Shown here: positions 11,703 through 22,869 of the stretch, piece after piece
Layout of the letters: every line of letters begins with the position of its first letter
Position numbering within the stretch: the stretch's first letter is position 1
Source of the DNA: Fasciolopsis buskii
Lineage: Eukaryota > Platyhelminthes > Trematoda > Plagiorchiida > Fasciolidae
Assembly: GCA_008360955.1 (NCBI GenBank)
Contig: LUCM01007795.1
Location: 57,878-121,877 of the forward strand
Direction: 5' to 3'
Length of the DNA stretch: 64,000 nucleotides
Notes under the pieces: model-generated
Told to the model about the DNA's origin: nothing
What the model saw: only the letters and a program-made list of their open reading frames with translations
Databases searched by the model: none
Program-made: the position numbers and the translations under genes

Positions 11703-11895
11703 CGATGACGATGACGATGATAATGATGATGATAGCGATGATGGTAGTGATAACGATCTGGATGAAGATGATCCAGATACCAGTGATCAGCGTTATCGTG
11801 GCCATCACCACCACCATAATTTGGATGAATACAATGCTGCTAATCGAGTTACGATCGACCGATCAGTTGGATTATTTTATTTCACCGAAGAGTAG
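11662..11895 (+). CDS. Asp-rich open frame over a (GAT)n repeat; doubtful exon
   Basis: The GAT/ATG repeat at 11666-11735 reads in one frame as a run of about 19 Asp, followed by non-repetitive acidic sequence (NDDDSDDGSDNDLDEDDPDT), a His run (RYRGHHHHHNLDEY), a short ordinary stretch (NRVTIDRSVGLFYF) and a stop at 11893. The part after the repeat has codon-like composition, and the Asp-to-His switch is protein-like. Against it, a stop lies two codons upstream, no acceptor is visible just before the repeat, and microsatellites often read this way by chance. No family is recognised. Confidence 0.22.
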
Positions 11896-12903
11896 GAGTA
11901 CGACGTAGGTTCTTGTGCTCAACTAGCCAATTTAGGTATGCATTTGCTCGTACTTCCTCCCAATCATTACTTTCGAATCATTGCTTGCAGTGGTAAGTTA
12001 CTTGACACGGTCACTCAACGTTAATATTCTATGCAGAACAAGATTTTATATGATTCACAAGGAATTTTATATCGGCTAGTGCAAAACTTCAATCTCGTTT
12101 ATCCTACCTAGACCGAAGAAAACGGGTTTATTTCTCGATCTAGTCGAATACACAACAGTGAGTTCCATTTTTAGGAAATGAGAATTATTCATGTGGAGTG
12201 AAATCTTTTTGTCCTGCCGTGTGTCTTATCTCTCCGAACAATCCTTCCAACTCCACCGCTCTGATGTGCCGAGAGACTTTGCACTCACTATCCATTTGCG
12301 AACCTCTGCATACGCCAAAGACGTAGGAGAATGAGTGCAAAAATTGAAACAGAACTGCAAACTTCTTTACCATTATCGATCTTCTTGCTAGTTGTCTCCA
12401 AGATCACAGATTGGAGCCCTACTTAAAGAAGTATTTGTATGCAAACAAACACGAAGGAATGCACAGTGATGAGAGTAAGGGGGTGTGAACGAAAGGTCAC
12501 AACGACAAATCGTTGGTGGCAAATCAACTGGGAACTACTGTAAGGAAAAAACTGCCTCTGAGTGAGCAAAAATTGAGTAGAAATTTAGTCGAAATCAGCA
12601 AGCCCTATTCAATTTCTGTTCACCTTTGTGTATATGCACGTTTCTCCTGGTGTGTCCGTTTCTTGGTGAGAAATCTATTCGTTCGGTTCTGCCCTGGGAA
12701 ATTATTAAAATATAAATCTGTTGACAACTTTAACAATCGATTTGATTTGACAGAGATCGGTGAACTGGCAAACCCACTAACTTATCGCCGGTATATTGTT
12801 GATGGGGAAACCATAAACCTCTGTTCAAATATGGAAAAAGAGACCATTGGTGGAGTAAAAGAAGCAAGCAAGGTGTGACAATGACATCAGCAACGATACA
12901 ACC

Positions 12904-12950
<47 letters not shown>

Positions 12951-13019
12951 CAAGGACGACAACGAACTTATGATTACTATACCTCGAAAAAATCAATAAT
13001 TTTGTGAACAAAATAACTC
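11896..13019. other. No recognisable gene; contains a (CCA)n(CAA)n tract
   Basis: An open frame at 12513-12878 plus (121 codons) ends just before the CCA/CAA tract. Its last 50 codons look ordinary (FDLTEIGELANPLTYRRYIV), but no acceptor, donor or family match supports it. On balance it is not called as a gene. Confidence 0.4.
12900..12950. repeat. (CCA)n(CAA)n compound microsatellite
   Basis: About six CCA units followed by about nine CAA units. Confidence 0.95.
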
Positions 13020-13200
13020 ACCACGTGATATCATCGCTTAACTCAGCATTAAGAAACCAGGGAAGCACTCTACACCTGTTTCATCCTTGTTATGAATCGT
13101 GAGCAGTGCATGTGGACTGCGCCCGAACTGGGACGCGAACCCGGGACACACGATTGAGTCGAACGCCTTAGCCATTAGGCTAGCGGGTAGGCTCCCAACC
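13020..13200 (-). mobile_element. SINE-B copy 1 (second tRNA-derived family)
   Basis: On the minus strand it reads GAGCCTACCCGCTAGCCTAA, then TGGCTAAGGCGTTCGACTC (A-box side), GTCCCGGGTTCGCGTCCCAG (B box with one change), a body TGCACTGCTCACGATTCAT and a 3' part AGTGCTTCCCTGGTTTCTTA. The same order at about 75 percent identity occurs on the plus strand at 37440-37625, and the 3' part also at 58195. This defines a family distinct from SINE-A. Confidence 0.8.
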
Positions 13201-14038
13201 GTTTGTTTAACTTCACCACATGAACCCACATGAACCCCGAAATGGTCCTCAAAAACGGTACTGACGTAAAGCAGCGGTCCGTTTGATTTGCACAAGTGAA
13301 CTAACTTTGATTCTTTTCTGAAACCCATTTCTTCCGGAACCAATCACAATCGACAGGGCTAACTAATCCAATGGGTCTCTTATTGTTTCTTTTAAACGGT
13401 CGGTTTCAATTTTGGTTTTTCTAACCCACAACATGTTTCGGTTTTCTTTATTAAACCACTGTGCCCTCAACTCAACCGAGGAGAAAATTCCGGGAAATAG
13501 TGAAAGATATCTTTTCAGTAATAAGCCAAATCATTATTCAGAAAAGGAAATATTTTGACTACGAGAATGCAACCCAATTTAGTACGGAGCCAGATCACCT
13601 ACCGACTCCAAACATCCCTTGGAAAGATCTCGGCTGGTTAAAGTTCTCTTCTCTATGTGACTGATCACATCAACTCATGTTCAAATCAATCTGCCATGGG
13701 AAGCAACGTACAATGAGACAGGTCTCCTGTGGACATGAGCAAAAACGTGCCCAACTGCCGCGGTTCTTCTAAACACCAAAATCACAAAATTATAAGATTA
13801 TTTTTAAAAGTTGCGCCACGGTTGCGCCTGTTTCCACACGGGGATTCTTAACCAGGTGAGCCAGAAAGCTCAATCGTCGTAAGGCATCTAGTTTCATCAA
13901 GGGGCTTCATTTAGTATCCTCAGTCTTGTCAAGTGTTTCAAGACCGCAAATGCTCAACGCATAAAACAGTCGTATGCAGCTCTCGCATCGAATTTCTAAC
14001 TCGTTTGATTGATTATCATTGCTCACGCTACATTGCAG
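13201..14038. other. No recognisable gene
   Basis: One 67-codon frame (13461-13664 plus) has no support. A donor-like ACCAG|GTGAGC sits at about 13851, but no open exon leads into it in a consistent way. Confidence 0.4.
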
Positions 14039-14227
14039 ATCACACAGAACCGGCAGCAATGCATATGTCAAGGAATTAGACTAGACAATTCTCAACAATT
14101 AGTTGATTTTTCGAAACTTGCCTGTTTGAGTGAATATGATGCTATCCGGTCAGTGTTCATAGCTATTTCTGTTCCTCCCTGTCCAGATCTTGATCTAATC
14201 GCTGGTTACTGGGCATCATTAATTTGA
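14039..14227 (+). CDS. Candidate terminal exon, unknown product
   Basis: An acceptor-like CTCACGCTACATTGCAG ends at 14038. It is followed by 62 open codons and a stop at 14225-14227. The translation opens ITQNRQQCICQGIRLDNSQQ and continues with LVDFSKLACLSEYDAIRSVF. Composition is protein-like and neither strand resembles the LINE or Penelope sequences found elsewhere here. The start would be phase 0. No upstream exon, polyadenylation signal or homologue was identified, so this is a weak call. It could equally be a chance frame. Confidence 0.28.
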   Translation: MTQNRQQCICQGIRLDNSQQLVDFSKLACLSEYDAIRSVFIAISVPPCPDLDLIAGYWASLI

Positions 14228-16234
14228 TTCAGTCCTCGAAGTAACCTTTTCTCAGGAGAAAAATTATTTAACAAGAACTCCTCCATAGGCTGACACGTTT
14301 TTCGTAATGTTTGCACGATGAGTGAGCTTTTCTGAGCTCAAGCCCAGTGCGGCGTTGAATGAATTCACCAAACTACACATTCGCGCGTTCGTGAAAAATT
14401 CTCCGAGTGCACTGCCTTGTTTTTTCCTAGACTAAACTCATATATTGTGCATGAGCTCTCTAGTTGCTTACTGTTATCAAGGTTTGAGCAAAGGTGACCA
14501 AAAATTCGACTTATTTCCCGCCAGACAGAACTCTCAATCGCAGGAGTAGTTGTACAGTAGCCCAGCTTATTTAGGAAAGAGGCAGTTAAGTCCAACTGCA
14601 GGTTTCTCTGAGGCATGCCAAGTGACTAGCTAGGGATAGACTCCAACCTATAACTGTCACGCGTAAAACCCGCGGTCATGATAACTGACTATTGTAGTGA
14701 AACTCGATGTTGCTTGGAAAAAGTAGTTGTTGAGAGAACAGACATTTTTACTTGGTTAGCTTGACCGTAGTCAGTTAATCCTTGTTTGTTCAAATGCATT
14801 CCTGATTTGGTGCGAGGCTCTGAAGACAATTTTTCTGACTACTAAACGAAAGGGACACTGAACTGGGTCTGTCGGATCCGCGTTTTTGTGTTGAAGATAA
14901 TATTAGTAGTGACCTAGTTGACTTTACCATCCTTGTGCCTAGCGTATTCAAAATCAAAAAGGCGGACCAGTTTTCACGAATTTGGAGACGCATGTCTCGT
15001 CGGCTTGCTACCTGATTGTTACCCTGTAGCAACGTCATCATTTCGTAAGTCACAAGTTCAGGTCTTGTTGTTGGTGTTTCTTCATGGAAGGAGGCCATGT
15101 ATTTGGCTTCACTGCATAATTCTAACCAATCCTATCCTATTTGATCACACTAAACTGATCCCCATATGTGTTACAAATGACCGTAGATTGAATTCCGTAG
15201 TGTAGGTGTTCCACTAGTTAGGTATAGACTTGAAAACTGCCTCAAGACAAAGCAAAAAATATGAAAAATTTTGCCAATAAATAAAGTGGACTAATGTCAT
15301 TACATCACAGTTCGTTAGGAAAAATTTTAGGGGATTCAACAAGTCAGACAAAGGTGTGGGTGGAAAAAGAAATGTTGGTGTTCCTTGAGTGACCCACAAG
15401 TGGATGAATGCGCTGCGCCAATTGCTATCTGATCTAAGTTTTCCACCAGATCGGGGAGTGGAGCCGGAGATTTGAAGAGAAATCGCTAATTGTGATTGTG
15501 GTGACGGATCGCGACAGCTCCTGCTACACGACACTGACAACTTCGGCTGGTGACACGGAACTAATACAGGGAGCAAAAAGCCCGAGTCACATTCACGATT
15601 AGTTTAAGCTATCAACTAATTTATTTGCTCTAGTGTGCAACCACACCGGACGGTGCTCACGCATGTTTAAACAAGTGCCTGATCGTGCGACCCTTAAAAT
15701 TAGTCCTAATATAAAGTAATGTGATGGCATTAGTATGAATCATTGAAAACAAGCCTTTCCGCCAAATCGCGTTTTCACACTGTGTTCAGTGGGAATTTTC
15801 AATTACGTGGACTAAATTGAGTGAGACTTTTGAATCGAAATGCAGTAGGCCAACTCACCGAACATTAAGCAATGCGGATAGCTGACGCAGTGACTGGCAT
15901 TCTCACGCCGGAAATAGGTCCGCATTTACACACTTGTTTTGCTCAACACATTTTATTTCTCTACCCACTGCTTTTTATTCACTATACTTTCCAAAAGACA
16001 ACGACGGAAACTAATAATAATACGTTACATTAATAATAATAGCTGGCCAATAGTAACCGGAATATATTTTGTCTCTCTGGCTACGAATTGTACAAACTAA
16101 TTCGCAAATAAAATGCCCAAAGGTATCCTCGCACTCAAAGCACAAATTCGTGAGTCGCATACACTATGAACACATTGATCTGTTCTAGCTAAATTTCAAT
16201 ATTGATGTTCGTGAATGGTTAGGTGTCCAAAACT
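14228..16234. other. No recognisable gene
   Basis: Short frames only (up to 120 codons at 15214-15576 minus) with no domain or signal peptide. No tandem repeats or tRNA boxes seen. Confidence 0.4.
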
Positions 16235-16381
16235 TACCTAGGTTTTTATTAGTCAGCAAGTTCGTTATTCTCGAAATTTTACTGCTCACTCCCATAAAAT
16301 ATTAAAACATTAGACCATACAGATATGCGAGCAACTCGCAGTCATTTCGTTTTTGCTGGGTTTTAAAACAAGCCGGGATAG
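16235..16381 (-). CDS. Possible downstream exon of the 17-kb minus-strand gene
   Basis: Read on the minus strand, a strong acceptor (CATCAAATTTTCTTTTAG) precedes 16381, and CCTAG followed by GTAAGT ends the segment at about 16235. Continuing the frame of the proposed first exon (phase 0) gives about 23 codons and then a stop, so it would be a terminal exon with the donor unused. Another frame is open for about 25 codons. Splice signals are good on both sides but coding sense is not demonstrated. Confidence 0.22.
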
Positions 16382-16907
16382 CTAAAAGAAAATTTGATGC
16401 ATTATAGTCCATGAATCGAAACATTCAAATACCCAGAGAAACAAAGATGCATTGGTCAACAATGTTTCAAGCAATTTCAATTCTTTTTTCGTGTAGTGGC
16501 ACATTGATCAATAGGATAAAGTAATTATGCATTAGGTCTCTTCTGGGATCAATGAGATAGTGTTTCACCAAAAGAAGATATAGTATTTGCACGATCCACG
16601 TGGTTCCCATCCAGTTTGAAACTGCGATCTTATCGTTTAGGCCCCTACGCTCTGCTATGGCAACCAGTTTGTTTAACGTAATTGACTGGCACTAGTCAAC
16701 AGAATTCGGTTTTCGTCATCTACAAAATTGGCAGATAGCTATGCATGTCCTCGCGGGTCATTCTCACACCAAAACTAGTGAGAACCAATTTAGCTTTAGG
16801 ATACTCGAATTTTCAAGGTCAACACTTCTGTTTGCCCCTTGAAGATTGCGTGATAAATCCATTCCATTAGACTCGCAAGTCAAACATCGAATAGAAAGAC
16901 GACTTAC

Positions 16908-17138
16908 AGCATCCATCTTCAATACGTGAACTGTTGGATAATCAGAACTAATAAATAATAAATTTTCAAGAATGAGTAAATCGTTATTTGGCATGTGAAG
17001 TTGTTGATTGACGGGTCGTTTTTCTGTCTGTGATGCACCAAACGAGTCATAACCCCGTAGACAATGCGAACAAGTCGGCATTATTGAAACAATCTGCAAA
17101 ATTACAAGAAAACTGAATGTGGTAGACTTCAGTTGCAT
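16908..17138 (-). CDS. Candidate first coding exon of a secreted protein
   Basis: An ATG at 17138 opens 77 codons that end exactly at a T|GTAAGT donor at 16908/16907, in phase 0. The N-terminus is a textbook secretory signal: a Lys at residue 4, then a hydrophobic core TFSFLVILQIVSIM, with likely cleavage near residues 22-25 (TCS followed by HC). The mature part contains Cys 23 and Cys 26, a polar stretch and LLILENLLFISSDYPTVHVL before the donor. If the donor is not used the frame runs on to 16764. No family is recognised. Neither strand matches the RTE elements, which produced several false frames elsewhere in the window. Signal peptide and splice donor together make this one of the two best gene candidates here. 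A downstream exon may lie at 16235-16381. Confidence 0.42.
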
Positions 17139-17604
17139 TTAATTTTCCCACGTTGATGAGTGCAAATAATTTCCTCGTCCCAAAAATGTTAACAAATAGG
17201 TCAGATACCAGTTAGCCCATAGTTTTGTTACTTCAATTTACAATTTTCTCTCAGTACAACTTTAAAGAAAGTTTATTTCTTGTTTTATCATGAACTGGGT
17301 TTTCTTAACATCAGCGGTGAATGTTGGGTGCTCCCGAATACTTTCCCAAGCCCAACAATCGTTGTCGCCGAATAATAAGCGACAAAGCAATATTTTTCCA
17401 CAGGGAAAACAGTTTCATTTTCGTTCGTTTGATGAAAAAGATGCTTTTAGTCACAGCCTCCATCCGGTGGATATTTCTGTATGAAACTAGTCGATATGGG
17501 TCGGTTCACAGAGAATCAAACCGTGTGAAATTCACTATAGTGGATTCCATTCTTTTAGGTAATTTAGACTGGTAATAATTGATGCTTAATGTCCGAATAC
17601 CGTT
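17139..17604. other. No recognisable gene; would hold the promoter of the minus-strand candidate
   Basis: AT-rich. Overlapping short frames at 17290-17575 plus show no motif. No clear TATA box or repeat was seen. Confidence 0.35.
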
Positions 17605-17609
17605 CGGCA

Positions 17610-17685
17610 TGGTCCCACAGCTCAGCTGGTAGAACACACGTGGATTCAAATCCTGCTAAAGTCAAAAGCTTTTCACAGTTAGGTG
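17610..17685 (+). repeat. tRNA-like repeat (SINE-C copy 2)
   Basis: A box ACAGCTCAGCTGGTAGA (17617-17633) is close to the tRNA consensus and is followed by the B-box-like GATTCAAATCC (17643-17653) with a shortened spacing, then CTGCTAAAGTCAAAAGCTTTTCACAG. The order and tail match 4286-4385. The anticodon arm is missing, so it cannot be a working tRNA. Confidence 0.6.
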
Positions 17686-17689
17686 AATT

Positions 17690-19030
17690 CTGCGTCTGTT
17701 AACTTTTGCCAAAGCTGACTTTAGAAGACTACTTAATTTGCTCAATAGGGGATGGCGGCAAACCTTTTGGTTGCACTGTTTTTCCTTTATTTTCATAAAT
17801 GTTTATGTTACTCAACCATATTTGATAAGGCAAACTTTAACAATAAGTCAGGGCAAGGCTGCTCTTGGAATTTTTTATGGGGACGAACTACGTATTCGAG
17901 CATATGAGACACTATTCTGGTAGTAGATTAATATACGTTCATTTCTAATCCTCGGGGCTTTCCCGGGGTTCCACGGAGCAGATTTCTCAAATGCAAAATC
18001 ATCATTTTACTTCCATGTCTCAGAGCCTACGGAAGGCAGCCTCGCACCAATAAGTCCATGAATAGGCAGACCAGTTTACTGACTTTGTTTTGCTAATTCG
18101 ATAAGTTGGCGGCTCGCGGTAGAGAGCGCGAATCTCGAAATTTCAGTGACATTTTGTTTCTGAGGTATGTTCAACTACTACCTGTTACTAATCCAACATC
18201 GCAGTTGAGTCAGATTTCAGCGGAGTTAGTTAAGTGTTTTGTTCGCGCTCTTCCGTTGGCCAGGCCCACGAGTACTACTAACCATCTTGCACATTCTATC
18301 ATTTTTGTTCGGTACCATCGAGCTTTCTCATCAATGTCATGTCTGGTTCGATATCGATTTTCTTACACAAAAGAGGTAGCACAGAAGACAAAAACTGTGA
18401 CAGTTCCTCTTTTATGTTAGCTCGTCCAACTACAAACGGATATGTGATTGTTACACACCCTTCTGGGTTTGATCTATGACTAGTGGTCAGGTGGAATCAC
18501 GTTTTCCCAACCTAGACCATTTTGACACATCTTTATTGGTCCTTAGCCTGTCCTGGTTACCACTCTCGTGCATGCTGAACACAAAATTCACAAAATCTGT
18601 TGAACGGCCCTCTGATTGTCAATGGCACTCGACTCAGGAATTCATGCCCTCATTATACATTTTTTGCACTCCTCAAAGCTGTGAAAGAAAGGCACACCCA
18701 CGTTTGATATTTGTCATACGGTTCAATTGCTTCCCTAAAACCACATTTTTATCGTTTGTTTTACCACAATTTGTAACTAGAATGTTGGAATCACTCAAAC
18801 TATTGCGCTTCTTTGATTCCGGCTGGTATGTTGTTCAGTTTGCCGCAGAATAACGCCAACAAAATTGGAGTATTTATTTTTTTTCATTACGAACGATGAA
18901 AATAAAGGTGAACGTTGCAGTCGACACTAGAATTGCATTCAAATCAATGAAAACGTCTAGGGATGATAAGTCCGTTTCAGGATCACACGGCTGCATTAAA
19001 TCTAACACGAACTCAGTTTGGGACTTCAAG
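17690..19030. other. No recognisable gene
   Basis: Frames of 104 codons (18106-18420 plus) and 125 codons (18476-18853 plus) are the longest. They show no domain and no splice pair and are rich in residues expected from random AT-moderate DNA. Not called. Confidence 0.4.
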
Positions 19031-19034
19031 TTAG

Positions 19035-19130
19035 CCTTCCAACAATTAGCCTGGCCCGACCGATTAAAAACATCGGACGAATCACCTTGTGATTCCGAGA
19101 CGGATTCGTTCACAATGCACACTCGTAATG
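19035..19130 (+). repeat. Interspersed repeat R2, copy 1
   Basis: The stretch from TTAGCCTGGCCCGACCGATT through ACATCGGACGAATCAC to GACGGATTCGTTCAC aligns with the reverse complement of 56732-56812, sharing blocks such as CCGATTAAAA, GACGAATCA and GATTCGTT in order. The family is unknown. Copy 2 carries an extra inverted piece. Confidence 0.5.
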
Positions 19131-19599
19131 ATTCGCATGTAATTCCCGGTATATCTGCCAGGTGGAGACCATAAAATGGTTACCTGACTTGTTACTAACC
19201 TAAGAAAAGAATGTGCAACTGATTAGACTCCTCTATCAGTAGATGTAAAGACTAATATGTCTAAATTACAAACGAGCCCTTATTAAAACACAGGACTCAC
19301 GTGCAGGAATTGTGAGCATAGTTTACAGCTGTTTGACCTTGGCTTAGAAATACCTTTGAGGCCCTAGCTGGGTAGAGTTGAACAAAGTGTAATTTTTACC
19401 TAGGATTTGTATGCACAGACTGGCCAGTTTGGATTCCATCGAGGTAGACAAATTTTTTGTCCCCGAACCCTAACAGTCTTTCGCTGGCACGGGAAATAAT
19501 GCAAATAGACCAAGAACGATTAAGTTGATGTTATCGTTGAACACGGTACACAGAGATGATGACAAGTATAACTCGAGATTCCATTTTGGTGCAAAAAAC

Positions 19600-20480
19600 A
19601 CTTCATATTTGGCTTTTATTGGTACTGAAGCAGCGAGTGTGGAGGCCGCCTTAATCCCATGCAAGAAATGTGACAAGAAATTGACGGACGTGGAAGGCGC
19701 GGATCAAGCTGTCCGATTGGTTGAAAACCCAGGAGAGTTTTGCAATTATTTTCTCGATTACCTCACGGCAATGCATGTATGTTTGGCAGCCATTTTGCAC
19801 TTGTGGAACATAAAATACCGTTCAAACACCGAAGTGACTGAAACATGAATCTTGTTATGGCAAGGGAAGAACTGGAGGAGAAAAATAGATTCAGTTACCT
19901 AAGTAGCTTTTTCTTCAATCCGATGATGTATCTTCGCGTACACAGAAGACCTAATCGGTACTCGCCCATTTGAGGCATCTGTAGCATCGGCATGACATTC
20001 GGTTATCGATCGACGGTAGAGTAAACGCTGCAGCAGTAATATCGGCATTGCCCTATAGCTCCGCAACATGGCCACTGAAAGCAGAAGATATGTGAAGACG
20101 TTTGGCGTTTGAACACCGTTGACTTCGTAGTATTAGTAGAGTATGATGGGATAATTTTATGAGTAACTCAGAAGTTAGGCGTAAGATACTGGATCATTGG
20201 GTCCAGTCTTTAAACAAACACCAAATCAGAATAGGTTAAGGTGGTTGAGATATGTTTTGCGCATGCCTACAGAAAGCTTGCCTCGTTTGATGTTGTTGTG
20301 CGCGGCAGGTACTGGTTGGACGATGGTTCGGGGTGGCCAGTCGATGATATGTAAAAAGCAGTGCGAAAACTTTAACCAGTGGGCTGGTCAGTTCAGATGC
20401 AGTTATATTATCTATTTTGGAACCCACCGCACACCCCCTCCTCCGAATCGATGTTTGGAGACAAATGTGATATGATTCAG
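19600..20480 (+). mobile_element. RTE-clade LINE fragment E
   Basis: Plus-strand remnant of the RT palm-to-C-terminus. Blocks seen: DVEGADQAVRLVENPGEF (19690-19745; this is the YADD region, with the catalytic motif changed to GADQ), NRFSYLSSF (near 19890), LRHL then RHDIRLSIDGRVNAAAV (19970-20040), ATWPLKAEDM (20065-20095), LRSISRV, NSEVRRKIL (20165-20195) and NRLRWLRYVLRMPTESLPR (20228-20290). Several stops and frameshifts interrupt these. The loss of both catalytic Asp residues in sequence shows it is dead. A Pro-rich short stretch near 20425 ends the recognisable part. Confidence 0.87.
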
Positions 20481-22865
20481 TGTCACAGTCAGTGTTGTTG
20501 TTGCACTCGAAACTTCCTTCTTCCGTAGAGATCTTTAGCTTACTATATTACAGTCGATCATCCATTATTTCCAGTTCTTCTTCTATTTCAGCAGATTATC
20601 CTGTGGGGCATCAACCGCACCCATATCACGTTGGTTCAAGGTTGATGATAGCCGAAACTGAACTGAATTGATGCCTGATTCATATTCGTTCAACTTGGGT
20701 TCGATCGCTCGACTGGCGCACCGTCGACGATAGGTAAATTGTTTGATAAAAAGGATGCACGGGAATACCTGCATCTTCTGTAGTGAGCTGCAGATCAATG
20801 GGTGAAAATTCTGAGGTTTTGGGTGACAGAACCTGCTCTAAACCGCACAAGTCTCCCCACCAGTCAAGATAAAATTTTCAGTGACTGTTCATAGTTGATC
20901 GCAATCCACTGTAGGGCTGGCATTGAGTTTTAATTCGGCGTCTTCTTCTGGCGTTTTATTTTGTGGGCTGCTATACTGGCTTGACCGTGCAGCTATTGAT
21001 TCTGGCTAGTCCAAGTATTTGGCTTCTACTTACGTTGGGTTCTGTCTCCGATTACATTTCATTTCAGGTATGAAACTCACCGAAGACTGCTGTCCCTCTG
21101 CGATCCTACCAGTCGAACATAAATAGAATGAGTGGGAGATCTGTTTGCTTGTGTACGGAGCTATGGGACCTCATACTGGACTGTAGAAACAGCGTGCCTG
21201 TCGTTGACTAGAAATGCGGCACTAATGAGAGGTCTTTGAGGTGCTTTTTGTGAAAGGATTCCCCGTAATTGATTCTAGAAAGATTTGGTCAGAGTGTTCC
21301 AGTAATAAGTATAATCTCCAACAACCTAGGTGCTTGCGTAAATTTTATGGAGGCATGAAACACTGCGGACAATGTTTTTTTCGTGGAGGGAGCTGTGTAA
21401 CGTTCTTCAGTCGCTGAACATTTCAGATCAGTTGAGAAACACCGCAAAATCACTCTGTCAGTACAAATTACAATGGTTGTCAGCTTGACGTTGGACTCCT
21501 TATTTGTGAGTCAATATTCAGCGATTCCGTTCCATAGGTGTTGGCTTGAAGAGCTCCAGTTCATGTTTGTGGTTTGATGGGACAAGGGTCTACTGATTCG
21601 TTCGTCAGCTTTCTCCGTTAGGTACATTGTCCGTCTCCTCATTAGGTAATGTACGGGTAACCCAGTTCGATGTGTTTATCAAATGAACTATTTGAAGCGC
21701 AACAAGCATCCGAAATTCTTTGGTTTTGTGGTTTTTGGTCCAGTATCTCAATTTAGTCTACGCTGGATCTATGTTCTTTATGATCCTTGTGAGAGAACTC
21801 AAGAGAATGCAGGTTACTTCCTGTGTTCGGTTTGGGCTAGTGCATCTTGGTAGCCACTTTCCATTGGCAGTGATCACGTTTTGTTTTAGTCTGTTCATAT
21901 CCGTAATTCAAAACACAAGACTTTACCAGTTGTAAACATTTCAGTTTTTCGCCCAATAACCAATTTGATTGATTGCATAAACTAAAATTATCTTTTGTTG
22001 GTCCCCCCATATACGCAAGTGCATTAGCGAGAGGTAGAAAGTGCGGAGAAACAAGCTCGTTTTTTTAGTGCCTTAGTTTAGATGTAAAACCGTAATGTTT
22101 TCGCAATTCGCAATTTCCACCAAATTACTTGTATTTACTTTGTCTCATCGCTGATTAGATCATGGTCCAAAAACGGGAAGCTGAAGTCAGAATTTATGAA
22201 AGATTGCTTTTTGTCTGGCTCATACGATCAACGACTCTCCGGCTGTTTCGTACCTCAACGAAGCCGCCTGTAAAATTATGGAAACAAATTCGTTGATTAT
22301 TGGAACGTATGAAATTCACTCACACTTGTTTAAAGATTAAACAGACTATAGCAAACCAGTAAACCGGTGCGAAGCCAAGGAGAAACATAATGGTATATCT
22401 CTACCACGATAACCAGTATCGAAGATTTGAGAACGAGGACAGGAAATTGCAGACTAAGTAAGGATCAGTCCCAGTCTCACTCGTTACATTCAGTAAACCT
22501 GTATTAACTAATCAAACGAGGAAGAAAGCAACAAATGACGAAGGTGGCTTGCAGATTCAACAACTGCACAAAAATGGAAGGAGCTCGAGAGAGAGAGAGT
22601 GAGTGAGGGAGAGAGAGAGAGAGAGAAGGCACTGAATGCGACATTCAGTCATTTATGGACTCTAACCGTTAATCGGGGGTCCCGAGGATCTCATTTCGGT
22701 AGTCAAGGTGGACCTGCACAAATCACTCTGCTGGGTAAATCTTTCTTGCTTTCGTGCAGTGTGACAAATTTACAATTCGGGTTCCTCTTGCAAACAGCAT
22801 CAGCCTCGAGCAACAAGGCAGGTGTTCTGTGGCCGGGTGCAAAACGTGGCTGAACCACACGGTCT
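20481..22865. other. No recognisable gene; (GA)n tract near the end
   Basis: Frames up to 84 codons without motif. A weak tRNA-like motif CTTGGGTTCGATCGCTCG near 20694 is isolated and not called. The (GA)n tract is listed separately. Confidence 0.4.
22586..22626. repeat. (GA)n microsatellite, imperfect
   Basis: GA repeats interrupted by GTGAGTGAGG. Confidence 0.9.
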
Positions 22866-22869
22866 AGTC

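Noticed and set aside
12730..13011. Minus frame with runs of Val and Gly
   Set aside because: The runs are direct translations of the (CCA)n(CAA)n microsatellite and carry no other support.
19525..19848. 107-codon plus frame that first looked like an ordinary protein
   Set aside because: It contains DVEGADQAVRLVENPGEF, which is the YADD region of RTE fragment E, and the next RT blocks follow downstream in shifted frames.
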